DNA of 64,000 bases, taken from Haemaphysalis longicornis (lineage: Eukaryota; Arthropoda; Arachnida; Ixodida; Ixodidae). The DNA lies in NCBI GenBank assembly GCA_013339765.2, contig CM023453.1, positions 93,713,767-93,777,766 on the forward strand, read 5' to 3'. Positions 25,161-35,213 of the stretch are shown piece by piece; position 1 is the first letter of the stretch; each line of letters opens with the position of its first letter. The position numbers were made by a program, and so were the translations under genes. The notes under the pieces are model-generated. The model saw only the letters and a program-made list of their open reading frames with translations. It was not told where the DNA came from and ran no database searches.

Positions 25161-25811
25161 AGGCTAAGAGGCCGCCGACTGACAACCCCTGGTTTTCGTT
25201 AGAACACAACGTGAAGTAAACAGGGATTTCTTTACTATATTGAAATTTTGTGTTCTTGACAAGGGTGTTTGAAAATTACCCGAATAGAAGGCAGCCCTTA
25301 GCCTTTTGGCTCAACGGTTCGCAGTTAGGTGTTAAGCCGCCAAGCATGTAGTAGCTCGACGTCGAATGAATACAGTGGGTACGTTTACCAATGGGTGCGG
25401 TTGATGAGGTAATAACTGAAATCTCCAAATAAAGAAAAAGATCGATTTTCACAATGAACGTTAATTAAACTTGATGTTGAACCTTACGACGTTCTGAGCA
25501 ACGTCATATTTAGTTCGTGACAAATTGCAGCACGGCGTAGAACTTTGGCCTAACCCCGAGCCGCCGCCTACGCACGCAGCTTTCGCGCGGAGTTGTATAA
25601 TAGTTGCGCGAGTGAGTTATAAAAGAGAAAATACAAGAAGCTAAAAAAACATGCCTTCTCAGCGCGGTTACGTAAGGTACGCTTCATGATTTTTACTTGC
25701 AAACGGCAGATGTATACTACTAGCTTCTTCGCAAAAAAACACCGGTAGGAAAGTAGGTTGCTCAGTCATGAAGTGGCCCCACGAAATACAATTTTGTGAA
25801 CATTACACGCA
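25161..25811. other. Intron 3 segment; nothing supported
   Basis: Mixed-composition DNA without ORFs or repeats I can name. Confidence 0.4.
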
Positions 25812-26250
25812 CAAAAAAATTACGCTCATCTTCCCGCAAGGGAACCCTGATGTGATGCGACGCATCGGGGGGTTCAATTGGCGTTTCCATTTGGTTGATT
25901 CTCTAAATCGGGTGAAACGTGTTGTGAACGCAAGCAAGTCACGCGGAGTCGAACGAGAGCGAGCGCTGACTGAACCGCGGCAGCCCGCTACCCGCTTTAT
26001 ATTCACAGCGCCTAAAGGAAAGGAGAAAGCGAAGGAGAGTCGCGCATGCGCGCACTTGCGTGACGGGAGCGGAGCGAAGCGCGCGCACGCATCTGTTGTT
26101 TATGATAATGAGACGGAGTGAAAGTGTTGCGCACAGCTGTCGGAGAGAAGAGCAGCAGAGAGTCGTGCATGCGCAGGTGGCGGGCGGACGCTGCCGACGC
26201 CGACGCAGGAGGGACATGCCTCAAAGCAAGAGATGCGTCGCATCTAATAA
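25812..26250 (-). repeat. Dispersed repeat, palindrome-ended type (copy B) with an embedded TATA-initiator promoter
   Basis: Each end carries a perfect palindrome-like 13-mer: GATGCGACGCATC at 25854-25866 and its counterpart GATGCGTCGCATC at 26232-26244. On the minus strand, TATAAA (25996-26001) lies 30 nt upstream of a TTCAGTC initiator (25968-25974), the exact spacing of an RNA polymerase II core promoter. Start and end match copy A at 256-800 in opposite orientation, including the CAGGGTTCCC...GCGTAATTTTTT end. Possibly a solo LTR or a promoter-bearing MITE; class unknown. Confidence 0.6.
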
Positions 26251-26863
26251 AAAAAAAGCCGCTCATAAGCACATCAAAAGTTTGTGTGCCGCACAGTTAC
26301 ACCTGGATGTAACCAACTTCTTTAAAGGAATTCCTGGATTTAAAAGATTTAAAAGCTTTTGAATTTCCCATTATCACTCTCCTTGAAGCCCATGTCTTGC
26401 GGCGGGTGGCTTTGATATGACGAAGTCGGCAAGGTGATGAGTCATTGTTTTTGGCTCTTCTACTGAAAAATTGATCGGAGAAGGAACTCATTTAGCAAAC
26501 ACTAGCACTACTCTCAACGCCAGCAGCAACGCCCAAATCACCTAAAATCAAAATTCGTCATATTGATGATAATTAACGGAGCTGCAAACACCATCCTGGG
26601 ACTAACGTAGCATCTACTTCTGGTTTTCTTTGTTTAGCCTGCCACCACACCAGGTAGGAAGAGTAACCACACTTTCCCGTACCCCAAACTACCACGCGTT
26701 TCGCTTGCGAGTGTGGTCTCTGTTCGCGACAAACTTTAAGCTGCAAAACCGTCCTATCGACGTGTAGACAAGCGTGTCCACTGCTATCTTTGGAAGGTTC
26801 GTCGGTGGTGCGTTCTGCTGCCTGAAAACAAAAAGTTATGTCTTTTCTAAGCAAGCTCAACAT
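26251..26863. other. Intron 3 segment; nothing supported
   Basis: No gene or repeat recognised between copy B and the TTAA transposon. Confidence 0.4.
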
Positions 26864-28507
26864 TTAAAGGGACACTGAAGTGAATTTGCCAAGCTCCCGT
26901 TTTTGCTTGCACTGCGTAGACTGGCTCAAATTAGCACACTTTTTATCGTTTTTACGATTGACAAATCGGTAATTATTTTACAAAGCGCGAAAGAAGAAAA
27001 ACTACCATGCGCGGTTTGCGGCGGCCGCACCAACTAAAGCTGTGACGAGAGGAGCGGGCACCGTGATTGGACGATGTCCAAGGTGAGCAACCAAACAAGT
27101 TTCGGTTTCGGTTCTGTAAAAAACCAACGTTTGGCGTTGTTGGATGGGCATTCTCAATAACTCAGTAATCATCGTACCGCGCTTCTGCCATGTTGTCAGC
27201 TGTAAAAATGCATAAAGGTAAGCCTCCTAGGACGGCTTGGAATCGTAGCATTCACTAGCCGAAACCTACGCAATGCATGAACGCCCTCCGCGTACCCGCA
27301 GACGCCCAAATGTCATGCGCTTTTCCCCAATATTTGGAGCTTGCCTCCCTCATGCCTGTATCGTAAAAAGCGTGTTCGCACCAGGCCAAGGGTCTGTTCA
27401 TTCTGGCCTGTGTCCACTGCCTGCAAGCAGTCGGTGCTTATGGCAACAGCACGCCAACGAGAACTCGCTAGCGCGCCAGTGCCAGCCTGCGCGCGTTTTG
27501 TGAACTAGTTTGTGGAGCCATGAACGTTACGGCCCAAAAAAAGGTGAACTCAATATAGAAAACATCGGCGGAAAACGAAAAAGTTAACTTATAGAAAAAA
27601 AAAAGCACGCACCCGCGGGGATTCGAACTCCTGACTTGCAAAACACTTGTGGTGACATTCTAACGCCCCAAACCAATCGGCCACGGAGCGGGCTCCGCTG
27701 GCCTTGGTAATATAGGGTATATATTGTACAACCAGTTTACACTTTTATTTAGTTTTGGCATTTCAAGCAGCTTAGGTGACTATTTGTTGTATTGCGCTCG
27801 TGCAGTAAGCGTCGCCCGAGTTTCCACAATAGCTCACGTCTAGCAATTGCATTTCGTAGACGGAAAAGCGTTCGCAGATGCGTAGTCGTGCTGCTGACCG
27901 CTGTGCTTGTTCGCCCAGCGCAAAAAAGTGCTTCCCGCACCCTAGTTTTACGCTGTACGGTAAAAATATCAGTTGATTTTATTTCCTTAGTACCTATATT
28001 GACTTCGCTGACTCTTCTCCCCCTTCAAGAGGCCTTATATTTCCTACTGGCGTACCAGTCAGCGAAGCGTCGCATGTGCGCTTGTGCAGCGCTTGTGTGT
28101 AGCGACCTTGACTTGGAGCTAGATACAGTGTACAAACTAACCAAGTAAAGAAAGGCAGATTCTACCATTCACAAACGTGTCGTGGCTTCGTTTCAACTGA
28201 GCGAACGAATTGCGACGACCCGTCGGCGGCCGGCTGACGAAACGCTGGGCCGACTGACTGTCTGAAGGCAAAGGAGCCATGCAGTAGCGCAGCCAATTGC
28301 GAGCTCGGCTCCTCTCGACGTCACACGAAAACGCCGCAGAAAATGGGCGAGCGTAAAGAGAGAGGACAGCATTTTCGAATTAATTTTTCTACTAAATAAA
28401 ATCGCGTAAACGCGCCCAGGGTGGTCGAAACATGGTCTGGGGACTCCGGACTACAATTTGCGCAAGTAATCCCGCAATGTTTGCATATCACTTCAGTGTC
28501 CCTTTAA
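26864..28507. mobile_element. TTAA-flanked DNA transposon, copy 2
   Basis: Left end TTAAAGGGACACTGAAGTGA, right end the exact complement up to one base (TCACTTCAGTGTCCCTTTAA), so the terminal inverted repeats are better kept than in copy 1. The flanking sequence gives TTTAAA on both sides, consistent with a TTAA or longer AT target. The whole element aligns with 14730-16377 in direct orientation. No transposase is recognisable. Confidence 0.82.
27609..27689 (-). repeat. tRNA-Ser/Leu-like segment inside transposon copy 2
   Basis: The minus strand reads GCTCCGTGGCCGATTGG (box A region TGGCCGATTGG) and, about 45 nt later, AGTTCGAATCCCC (box B). Total length is 81 nt with room for a variable arm, as in type II tRNAs. 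Acceptor-stem pairing is only partial, with three mismatches of seven, so it is a tRNA relic carried by the transposon family. Confidence 0.5.
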
Positions 28508-29289
28508 ATGGTGCCTTTACCGGCGAGAATGAAGAATTTCGCCGCCTGGTAGCGTATCCAAGCTGGCACCCTCTCAACAATTTTGTGATCGGTAAAGAAC
28601 AAAGTATGCGAACGGCGCCATTTCCACACACGTTTCGTTTTTGAAGCGGCGTGAAGGTACCAAAAAGTGTCAAGGGGAAATGTGATACTTAAGTTACGTT
28701 TGTAAATACCGGTTTAAGTGATCTTGCTTCTACTGCGTGCCGAGTAGTGTCTAAGCTAGTGCGGAAGCAGCAAGCGCAACTCACGCAGTTTTTGACTGAA
28801 AAATATCAATTAAGGGGAAGTTCACATTCACTGATGTCCATAATTTTAGCTTTGTTTCTGCTTCATTCCTGCGAGCCTCCACCCAAAACCTGCCTGTAAC
28901 AAAAACAGGCATGTAGCAAGAAATTGCGAACTTTTTTCAACTTCGTTACATCCAAGTGTAACTGTATATATAAATTTATTCGCCTTTGCGCACCGAGTGT
29001 TCCACTGAAAACACACGTGCTCGTACAGAGACGAAACGTCGCTTCGTAGATTCACAAAAAAAACGTCTTTGTATAAAAGGGCCAAAGCTGCAGCCCTAGA
29101 AAAGAACTCTTTCACCAAATTTTAAGATAATTTAGCATCGAGTAGTGCATGCGCGCTCCTCGCATAATAATATGTCAGGAACGTTTGTATTTGTTTTGGG
29201 TTACAGCTTGTATGCCAATCGCCCCATTCTTTTTAACCCTCATGTTATCTTTCGGCGCTAAATGGTAGTAATAAAATGGAGTCACTCAC
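28508..29289. other. Intron 3, 5' part; nothing supported
   Basis: Leads to the GTGAGT donor of exon 3 at 29289. No repeats recognised. Confidence 0.4.
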
Positions 29290-29413
29290 TCGGTCGCAAG
29301 GGTACTGAGGGTGAACGCAGACTTCTTTGACCTTGTGTACAATTTCACTTTGGTCTCTTGTGGTGCGTTTGTGAGAACCCAGATGCACAGTGAAATTCAT
29401 GTCTCTTTCTGGA
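29290..29413 (-). CDS. Serine protease exon 3: linker between His and Asp exons
   Basis: The 124-nt exon runs from a TTTCCAG acceptor (intron ends at 29414) to a GTGAGT donor (intron starts at 29289). It encodes 41 codons plus one base that completes the split codon from exon 2. The peptide contains FTVHLGSHKRTT and VHKVKEVCVHPQYPCDR. The F-V-H-L-G-S-H strand followed by a V-x-K-V-x-x-V-C-V-H-P-Y segment is the normal region between catalytic His and Asp in this protease group. Two extra Cys residues nine apart (VC...YPC) could pair locally. It is flanked by a 5.2-kb and a 20-kb intron. The call rests on phase, splice sites and family resemblance. Confidence 0.8.
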
Positions 29414-32400
29414 CTGGAAATACAGAATAGGATAGTTGATATTCTAATTGCCACCGTACAAAATCTCAATGACCAGATGAGCAAATGTTTGTTTTTGCTC
29501 TGAGAGACAAAGAGCAGTAATTCTTCTTTCCCAAAAATCTTTGAGTTTGGCAAGCCTTAAACGCGGCACACTGTTGTCGTTACACGGGCTACGCTGCCTA
29601 AATAATACATTTAACTGTTGTTTGCAAACATAAAGCAAATTGTAGGTACTTCCAATTGAAATCAAACAATAGAACAAATAGGCGTAGCCCACGTAAAAAT
29701 TGAGGCTGAAGCTGCACAAAGACATCTACGTAAGATGGAGTACACGGCTAGTGAAAGTGGAGGTTCGATATGTGAACAACGTTTAATGCGTAGCATTCTT
29801 GCCGAGTACCACCACATCCGGAAGCAGGAAAAGCTAAGAATTTTTTTCAAAAATGCACAATTGACTTTAGTAACACATTCAGTCGGTATAATAGCGTAAA
29901 TGTAGGTAATTTGTCGAACGGAATATTTCAAAACCAGAAAGAACAAGAAGCGAACATTTTTTTCACAAAAATGAACTGACAAAATCAAGAATATATATCT
30001 TATGCACCTCTTAAAAATAAACACACCAATAAATACGCAAAAATAAGTGCCTGCGGAAAAGAGCATTGAAAATAAGAATAGACGAGCAAAAAGTAGCAAG
30101 CTGTGGAACGTCCTGAATTTCCACTAATAGGCGTAATTGATGGAAGTAACACATTTAATCTGTATGTTAGCGTAATAGAGATAGTTGACACAAACAAAAT
30201 TTTTAAAATCCAAAGAAGTAAAAATATAAAAAGTAATGTATGTTTAGAAAAATCAACTGACCTAGTTTTCACCCATCTTAAACCTCACCTCCAAACACGA
30301 CCACAAAAATAAAAAAGCCGGGAAAGAACGTTGCAAATAGCAATGATAAAAATCGCGAAGCGCCAATTCAGCACTACGCCTTGAAACTGTGGAAAAGTAT
30401 ATAATTAGCTAAAAAAGGTATCATTATATCTGTAGATATTACCTATATAAGTAAAATAAACAAACCAAAACTTCAAAACAGCAAAGTAACCCAACGCATT
30501 CATCTACTCGTAGCCGAACCTGCTGTAAAAAGAACACACAATGTAGAACAACAGCGTAAGAATGCTCCGCATTACTCGGCAGTTCACTGAAATTTGACAA
30601 TTTTTCTGTGTCCTAGGTTTTCGAGATACGGCTTCTTGACTATAAACGTTTTTTCATCTTCAGACGCTGACGTGGCGACGAAAATATGGTTCTGAAAAAG
30701 CGACTCTATAGAATTATTGCACTTTTTCCTCAAAATCAAATACCGCGATACGTCTTATGTGTGTCTTCCTCTTTGGCCTGTTGGTTTCAATCGAACCATA
30801 GGATCCCGTTGCATATTCCATAGAGTTAACCTTTGCATTCAAGATAATCAGGTATGCCCTGCATACGCTGCGGTAGTTTCATTCCATTCCATCAGAAAGA
30901 CTGTGCCGGCAAGTTTTGAGAGGTGATATGGTAGCTTTTTGTAGCTGATATTAACACGAAAGTGGGAAATTCCGGGATGCACAATCATTTACTTGACGTC
31001 ATATCCGTTACGGAAATGACTCCAGTACAATGAAGCAAGCGACCTGTAAAGGGCGCACCCCTGCACACTGGCTCTCTTTTGCGGGGAAGCAACGTTTAGA
31101 GTTAAAAAGCACGTTAAACTTAGGGTTGTTCGTTTTCGCGTTTTATATTTTAACACTAAAGTGTCTCATGCCGGGATACACCAAAATTTCACTGACGTCA
31201 TATCCGTCAAGGAAATGACGTCAGTACCTTTGCTGAAGCGACCCGCCAGCAGGACGTCGCTCGCCGAGCCCACAGCCGCCGACCCGCAAATCATGCTCAG
31301 CAGCAGAATTCACTGCACATTTCACTTTCGTGTTTTATCGATTCCTATGACAGAAGAACGAACCACCATTTTCGGATTCAGTGTTAAGGTTAACAAATTG
31401 CGTTCTTCAAGGTTGCTTTTTCATTTGCCTTGTGAAGTTCACATACTTACACTGGCTTTTAAGGATAAAGAAAGGCAGAAGCGCTGCTTTCCCTGCCAAC
31501 TACGCCCTTCGGTCTTCAACAGCGTAAGAAATGTGCGGCTGCCAGTTAGTTTCGCGCACCTCGGTTTGTGGATGAGTGTATTGAAATTTTTTTATCCTAA
31601 CCCCACACGGGAAAGGTAAACCAGAAGCGCTGTGCCATTCTGCGTAAAATGAACCTGTGATCACTAGTTGTAAACAAGGGGATAGTATTGGTTCTTCGTC
31701 TGAATGAGCAAAGGGCAGCTTTAAACATAGGTAAACGTGCGTTGTTTGTGGTAGAAGAACCAGCAACTCTTTCCCCATCACGGCGAATGAACCGCAGTTT
31801 TGCAGTCCTGCAGATTAGTGGCATATGAAGGCTTCGCCTAAGACGCGGGAAAATTCCTTGACGGCACTCAGCACATGATAACTCAAAACGGATAGGTCAT
31901 TAGAAATTTGGGCGTCCTTAGCAAAGCCTAACGCGGACCGTACTGAAGGGCTACAGATGAAGTTAGACAACAAGGATATTGCGGCAGAAGAGAGTCCACA
32001 GAACGGTATCTTGACTCGGCAGCTGCTTACGAATGATTTTAGAGCGTTGTATGTTGTAAGGAAGTTGGAAAAAGTTAAAAAGGTTAGGTGCGCAACGTCT
32101 ACAGGGTTCTAGTGATAGCGAGTCCTGTCAAAATCAGCCGTTTTCTTTTGGACATCAACGGCTACACAAAGTATAGACAATTTGATGAAGCTCTAGCACT
32201 TTTTTTATTGCTGTGGGAACGCCGATATCTTTGCAGACGCGCCTCCTGAAAGTACACTAAATCCAGCAATACAGAACAAAAAGCCCAGTTTTTGTGGGAC
32301 ATCCACCACATTTAAGTTTGTATAAACCGCCCATAACGAACGTTGGAAGGTATAACAAACATAGAAGTACACACCCCAAAATACCTTCTACACTGGTTCT

Positions 32401-32620
32401 TTCTCAGATCCTCTATCATTGCTCTAGCTGGGCTATATAGTTAAGAAAGGATTATTGTCTGGATGGGGTGGTTTAGGCTTGAGATGGTATTCTAAAAACT
32501 AAGCGCACTAAGAAAAAAACACCTACCGTTGTCGCTATTGAGCCTGGTTCTCTTACGTTACGAAACCGACTTCTTCCCATTGCGCCATTCGGACACGGTT
32601 TTCAAACGCAAAGCAGGGCC
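29414..32620. other. Intron 2, 3' part, with an AT-rich block
   Basis: 29800-30700 is markedly AT-rich compared with the flanks and carries only low-complexity ORFs. No gene supported. The 30951-31244 duplication and the 32621 hairpin lie in this intron and are listed separately. Confidence 0.4.
30951..31244 (+). repeat. Two direct copies of a 95-bp CRE-containing unit
   Basis: TTAACACGAAAGTG...GAAGCAAGCGACC (30951-31045) and TTAACACTAAAGTG...GAAGCGACC (31151-31244) are diverged direct copies about 200 bp apart. Both contain TGACGTCATATCCGT. In the second, ACTGACGTCA and TGACGTCAGT form 10-bp inverted arms (31191-31200, 31216-31225) with two CRE/ATF-type palindromes. Function unknown. Confidence 0.5.
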
Positions 32621-32645
32621 ACCTCCAACGCTTTGCGTTGGAGGT
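32621..32645. repeat. Perfect hairpin
   Basis: ACCTCCAACGC, loop TTT, GCGTTGGAGGT: 11-bp perfect arms with a 3-nt loop. It is isolated in intron 2 with no U-tract or neighbouring gene that explains it. Confidence 0.7.
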
Positions 32646-34594
32646 GACATTGCACGCCAGGAGATAAGCGGTAATTTGAAACGTTTGCGCCAGAGACTCA
32701 TGTCCCCATTTACGGCAGCGCCGTTTGCACGGAAAATTCCATTGATAAGCTGCGCTGCATGCCGAGAGAGGAGCGACCGATTTGAAAGCTGCTAAGGACT
32801 ATAGGGTGAAGCAGGCACGCCAGTGGAGGTGATTTTGTTATGATGGAGTAATTTCTGTTGATTAGGGGTGATTCTTTATCTGGTGTGTGTTTGCGTTATG
32901 GGTTTGGTCGTGTTCAGGTAATCAGAGCAAAGCTAAAGTCCAACAAAATGCATTGTGTTGGGTTTGGTTTCGTTTTTGTCAGGTGTTGGGTCGGAGTTCA
33001 TGGGCCTGTATGCTTTCTTTCGGTTTATACCTACCGGTGAGAAGCTTCTAGCGCACCTCTGTTGTTTTTAGGAGATGGTATTGCTTGGTTTTATTTTTCA
33101 GTCGCGCAATTCAACACTCCGGAACTTTTATTTTCCAAACTAAAAATGTCTGCATTCGCCATTTTATTATATGAATAAGGTATCTAGCGAAACACCACAC
33201 GTGTCCTTCGGTTGGTGTTTGACATTTCTAGTTTTGGAGAAACTACTTTTCAATTTATTGCGTTTAACCGGGATCCCGCTGCTACAAAAGCGATTCCACG
33301 GCAACAATGCTCCTGAAGTTAAAGCGGACATACGCGAACTCGTTTTTCAGTTAGTAGATGTATTTGCACGGTCAAACCTTGTCGTGTAGTACACTGAAAA
33401 AGCTACTTTATCCGGAATAGTGTTCTTTATTTATATCTCAGGTTGTGTGGAAGACAGCAAAGTAAATCCATCGTCTTGGAACTGTAACCAGTCTCGGTGG
33501 CAGGTGATATACCCAAGCGTAAGGCCTTCGTGCTAGTTTCGGTTGAGGACGCTGAGCATAGAACAAGTAAAAATTGCGTTGCAATGATGTCGGCGACGCA
33601 GTATACATCCCGTGCCCCCCACCCCCCACGCAATAATTGTGATGGGGTGGGTTTGACACGCCTAACGAAGGAGCTGAGTTTTAGGAGGCAACTTATCTCG
33701 ACTGCGTGGCCGACAGCACCACCACCAGTTACCGTGGTACAAGGTGAAATGTTTTCCTTTGGCTACCTCGGACACATTCCTCCCCGTTGACACTATTTTA
33801 TCTGCCCGCGTTTCCTTATTACATAAAGTTATGCAGGTAATGAAATATTAAAGTACACCTCATGCAGATAAAAGTGTAGTAGTCACACAATGCAGGTCAA
33901 AATATTTTGCAGGAAAGAAGCATCTCCTGCAGTGATCATTCATGATTGATTGAGTGAAGGCATCGTTTAGATCTATTATGAAACTTAGATATTTCGTTTT
34001 ACCCGTTTATTGTCATTCTGTGCTCCCACACTGAGCGCGTGTATTTATATATTGTTGGTATCACAACAAAACTTCACTCCGATCAGTCTGGCAATATAAC
34101 GTGCCCGTATACTTTTGTGAGTAACAGCACCCAGAACACCGGTGACTGTCTCACTATATCTCTACTAGGCTGCGTCCCCAACGTATCTCTCCCAAGTCTA
34201 ATGTCCTCAAAGTTCAGTGCACAAATACCTCTAAAGTTCAGTTCACCGCTATTCTCTTAGTGCGTTTGTTCCATTAGTGCCTCATTTGACGGGTTCAGGT
34301 TGACCAGGGAAAACTCAGTTAGAAATTGTTGTGAGGTTATTCTTTCTCTTCTAAACTGTTCTACAGTGACAATACAGTTTTCTGTGGTTATTTCGACCGA
34401 AAATGAAAGGTATCACGCCGGAAAGACTCTGTTAATTATACTCGATCATTATCATTTTCTGCTGCTACATTGTGGCAAATAATAGTTAATAGTGGCTTTT
34501 ACAGACTCTGCACTCACGAAAGCCAAGTCAGGAAAACCTATGGCTTCCACTAAAGGAGTTGCTATGTATCTAGTTACAAAAACGTTCAACTCAC
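32646..34594. other. Intron 2, 5' part; nothing supported
   Basis: No exon, repeat or RNA gene recognised up to the donor of exon 2. Confidence 0.4.
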
Positions 34595-34779
34595 CAGAAG
34601 CAGTGGGCAGCCGTAAGGACATGTTGGTCACTGATCAAAGCGCCCCCGCAGAAATCGGCACCCTTACCATCGTACAAGCCAGCCATCCATGGCCAGCTGT
34701 GAGGAATGGCGAACCTGGCCTCCGAAAATTCGGTCCCCAGGCTCCAGCACGGGCTGGACTGCAGGGCGACCGCATTTCT
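34595..34779 (-). CDS. Serine protease exon 2: activation site and catalytic histidine, with a one-base frameshift
   Basis: The acceptor is TTTTTTGTGGGCAG and the donor is GTGAGT. In the frame entering from exon 1 it reads EKCGRPAVQPVLEPGDR then IFGGQV, i.e. a pro-region Cys (usual partner Cys122) and an Arg/Ile-Phe-Gly-Gly activation site. The catalytic part, PHSWPWMAGL, FCGGALIS and LTAAHC, lies in a different frame. The two join if one base near 34711 is treated as an insertion: the exon is 185 nt where 184 would keep frame. LTAAHC supplies the catalytic His57, and the Cys42-Cys58 pair is present. The shift is either a disabling mutation or a sequencing/assembly error. Everything on both sides is well conserved, so error or a very recent loss is likely. 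Confidence 0.82.
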
Positions 34780-35068
34780 CTGCCCACAAAAAATGGTAAA
34801 GTAAGCGTTGTTAGATTTGCATTCCGGCATCCACATAACCTGCTGGTTTTCGCAGGCGTGAAACTTTTTTTGTACTTGGGCCAATGTAAAGACGGTTCAT
34901 TTCGAGTGATGCAGTTGCTAGAATTAGGAAATTCAGCTTAATCTATAGCGCATGTATTCCTGCTGTCATACGAATGGCTGTGGATTCGTGCTACAGCTAT
35001 TAACCTTTTCAGCAAAGGAAAGTTTGAAGGCTGCAATAGACATTCTTGTGTTTTAAAAAGCGTCTCAC

Positions 35069-35129
35069 CGTTCTGAGTGGCCAAAGCAGCACCAAACAGC
35101 AGTAAGGACAGCAAAACTGCCTCTTCCAT
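35069..35129 (-). CDS. Serine protease exon 1: signal peptide
   Basis: This exon encodes 20 residues from ATG at 35129 and ends in phase 1 at a GTGAGA donor (intron begins 35068). The peptide starts MEEAV, then has a Leu-rich hydrophobic core (LLSLLLFG) and small residues ALA before TQN. This is a textbook signal peptide, with cleavage predicted after ALA. The start is chosen because it directly precedes the hydrophobic core, follows the TATA box at the right distance, and the phase matches exon 2, giving TQNEKCGRP across the junction. The product is therefore expected to be secreted. Intron 1 (34780-35068) is the shortest but one and contains no repeats I can see. Confidence 0.8.
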
Positions 35130-35182
35130 AATTTCTCCCGCTTCTCTATATCGGACCTCACCAATGGGAAAAAGATTGCGAA

Positions 35183-35213
35183 CGCTTCTGTACTGGGTGC
35201 CACTATATATACT
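35183..35213 (-). promoter_or_regulatory. Core promoter of the serine protease gene (TATA box and start region)
   Basis: On the minus strand a GTATATATAG TATA box lies at about 35203-35213. A CAGT-type initiator-like stretch follows roughly 20-30 nt downstream near 35185-35195, and the coding ATG is at 35129. That leaves a 5' leader of about 60 nt. The distances fit a standard RNA polymerase II TATA promoter. The exact start site is inferred. Confidence 0.55.

Larger units (their letters stand above)
4813..35213 (-). other. Gene model: six-exon secreted S1-family serine protease
   Basis: Six minus-strand coding segments form one transcription unit. Phases agree at every junction: exon 1 ends phase 1, exon 2 phase 2, exon 3 phase 0, exon 4 phase 1, exon 5 phase 0. 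Every intron runs GT to AG, and the donors are GTGAGA, GTGAGT, GTGAGT, GTAAGT and GTGAGT. Intron lengths are 289, 5181, 20362, 2758 and 668 nt. The exons sum to about 284 codons plus stop if the extra base in exon 2 is ignored. Order of content is signal peptide, CGRPAV pro-region, GDR/IFGG activation site, His exon, linker exon, Asp exon, pre-Ser exon and GDSGGP exon. This is the canonical order of a trypsin-fold zymogen that is secreted and cleaved after Arg. Activity is uncertain because of the frameshift and the altered substrate pocket. The linkage of exons across 20 kb is inference from phase and order; transcript data would settle it. Confidence 0.85.

Noticed and set aside
15478..27689. 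Functional tRNA genes at 15478-15558 and 27609-27689
   Set aside because: Box A and B are present but acceptor stems mispair and both lie at the same place inside transposon copies.
34492..34941. 149-codon plus-strand ORF over protease exon 2
   Set aside because: Antisense shadow of the real exon, which has splice sites and protease motifs on the minus strand.
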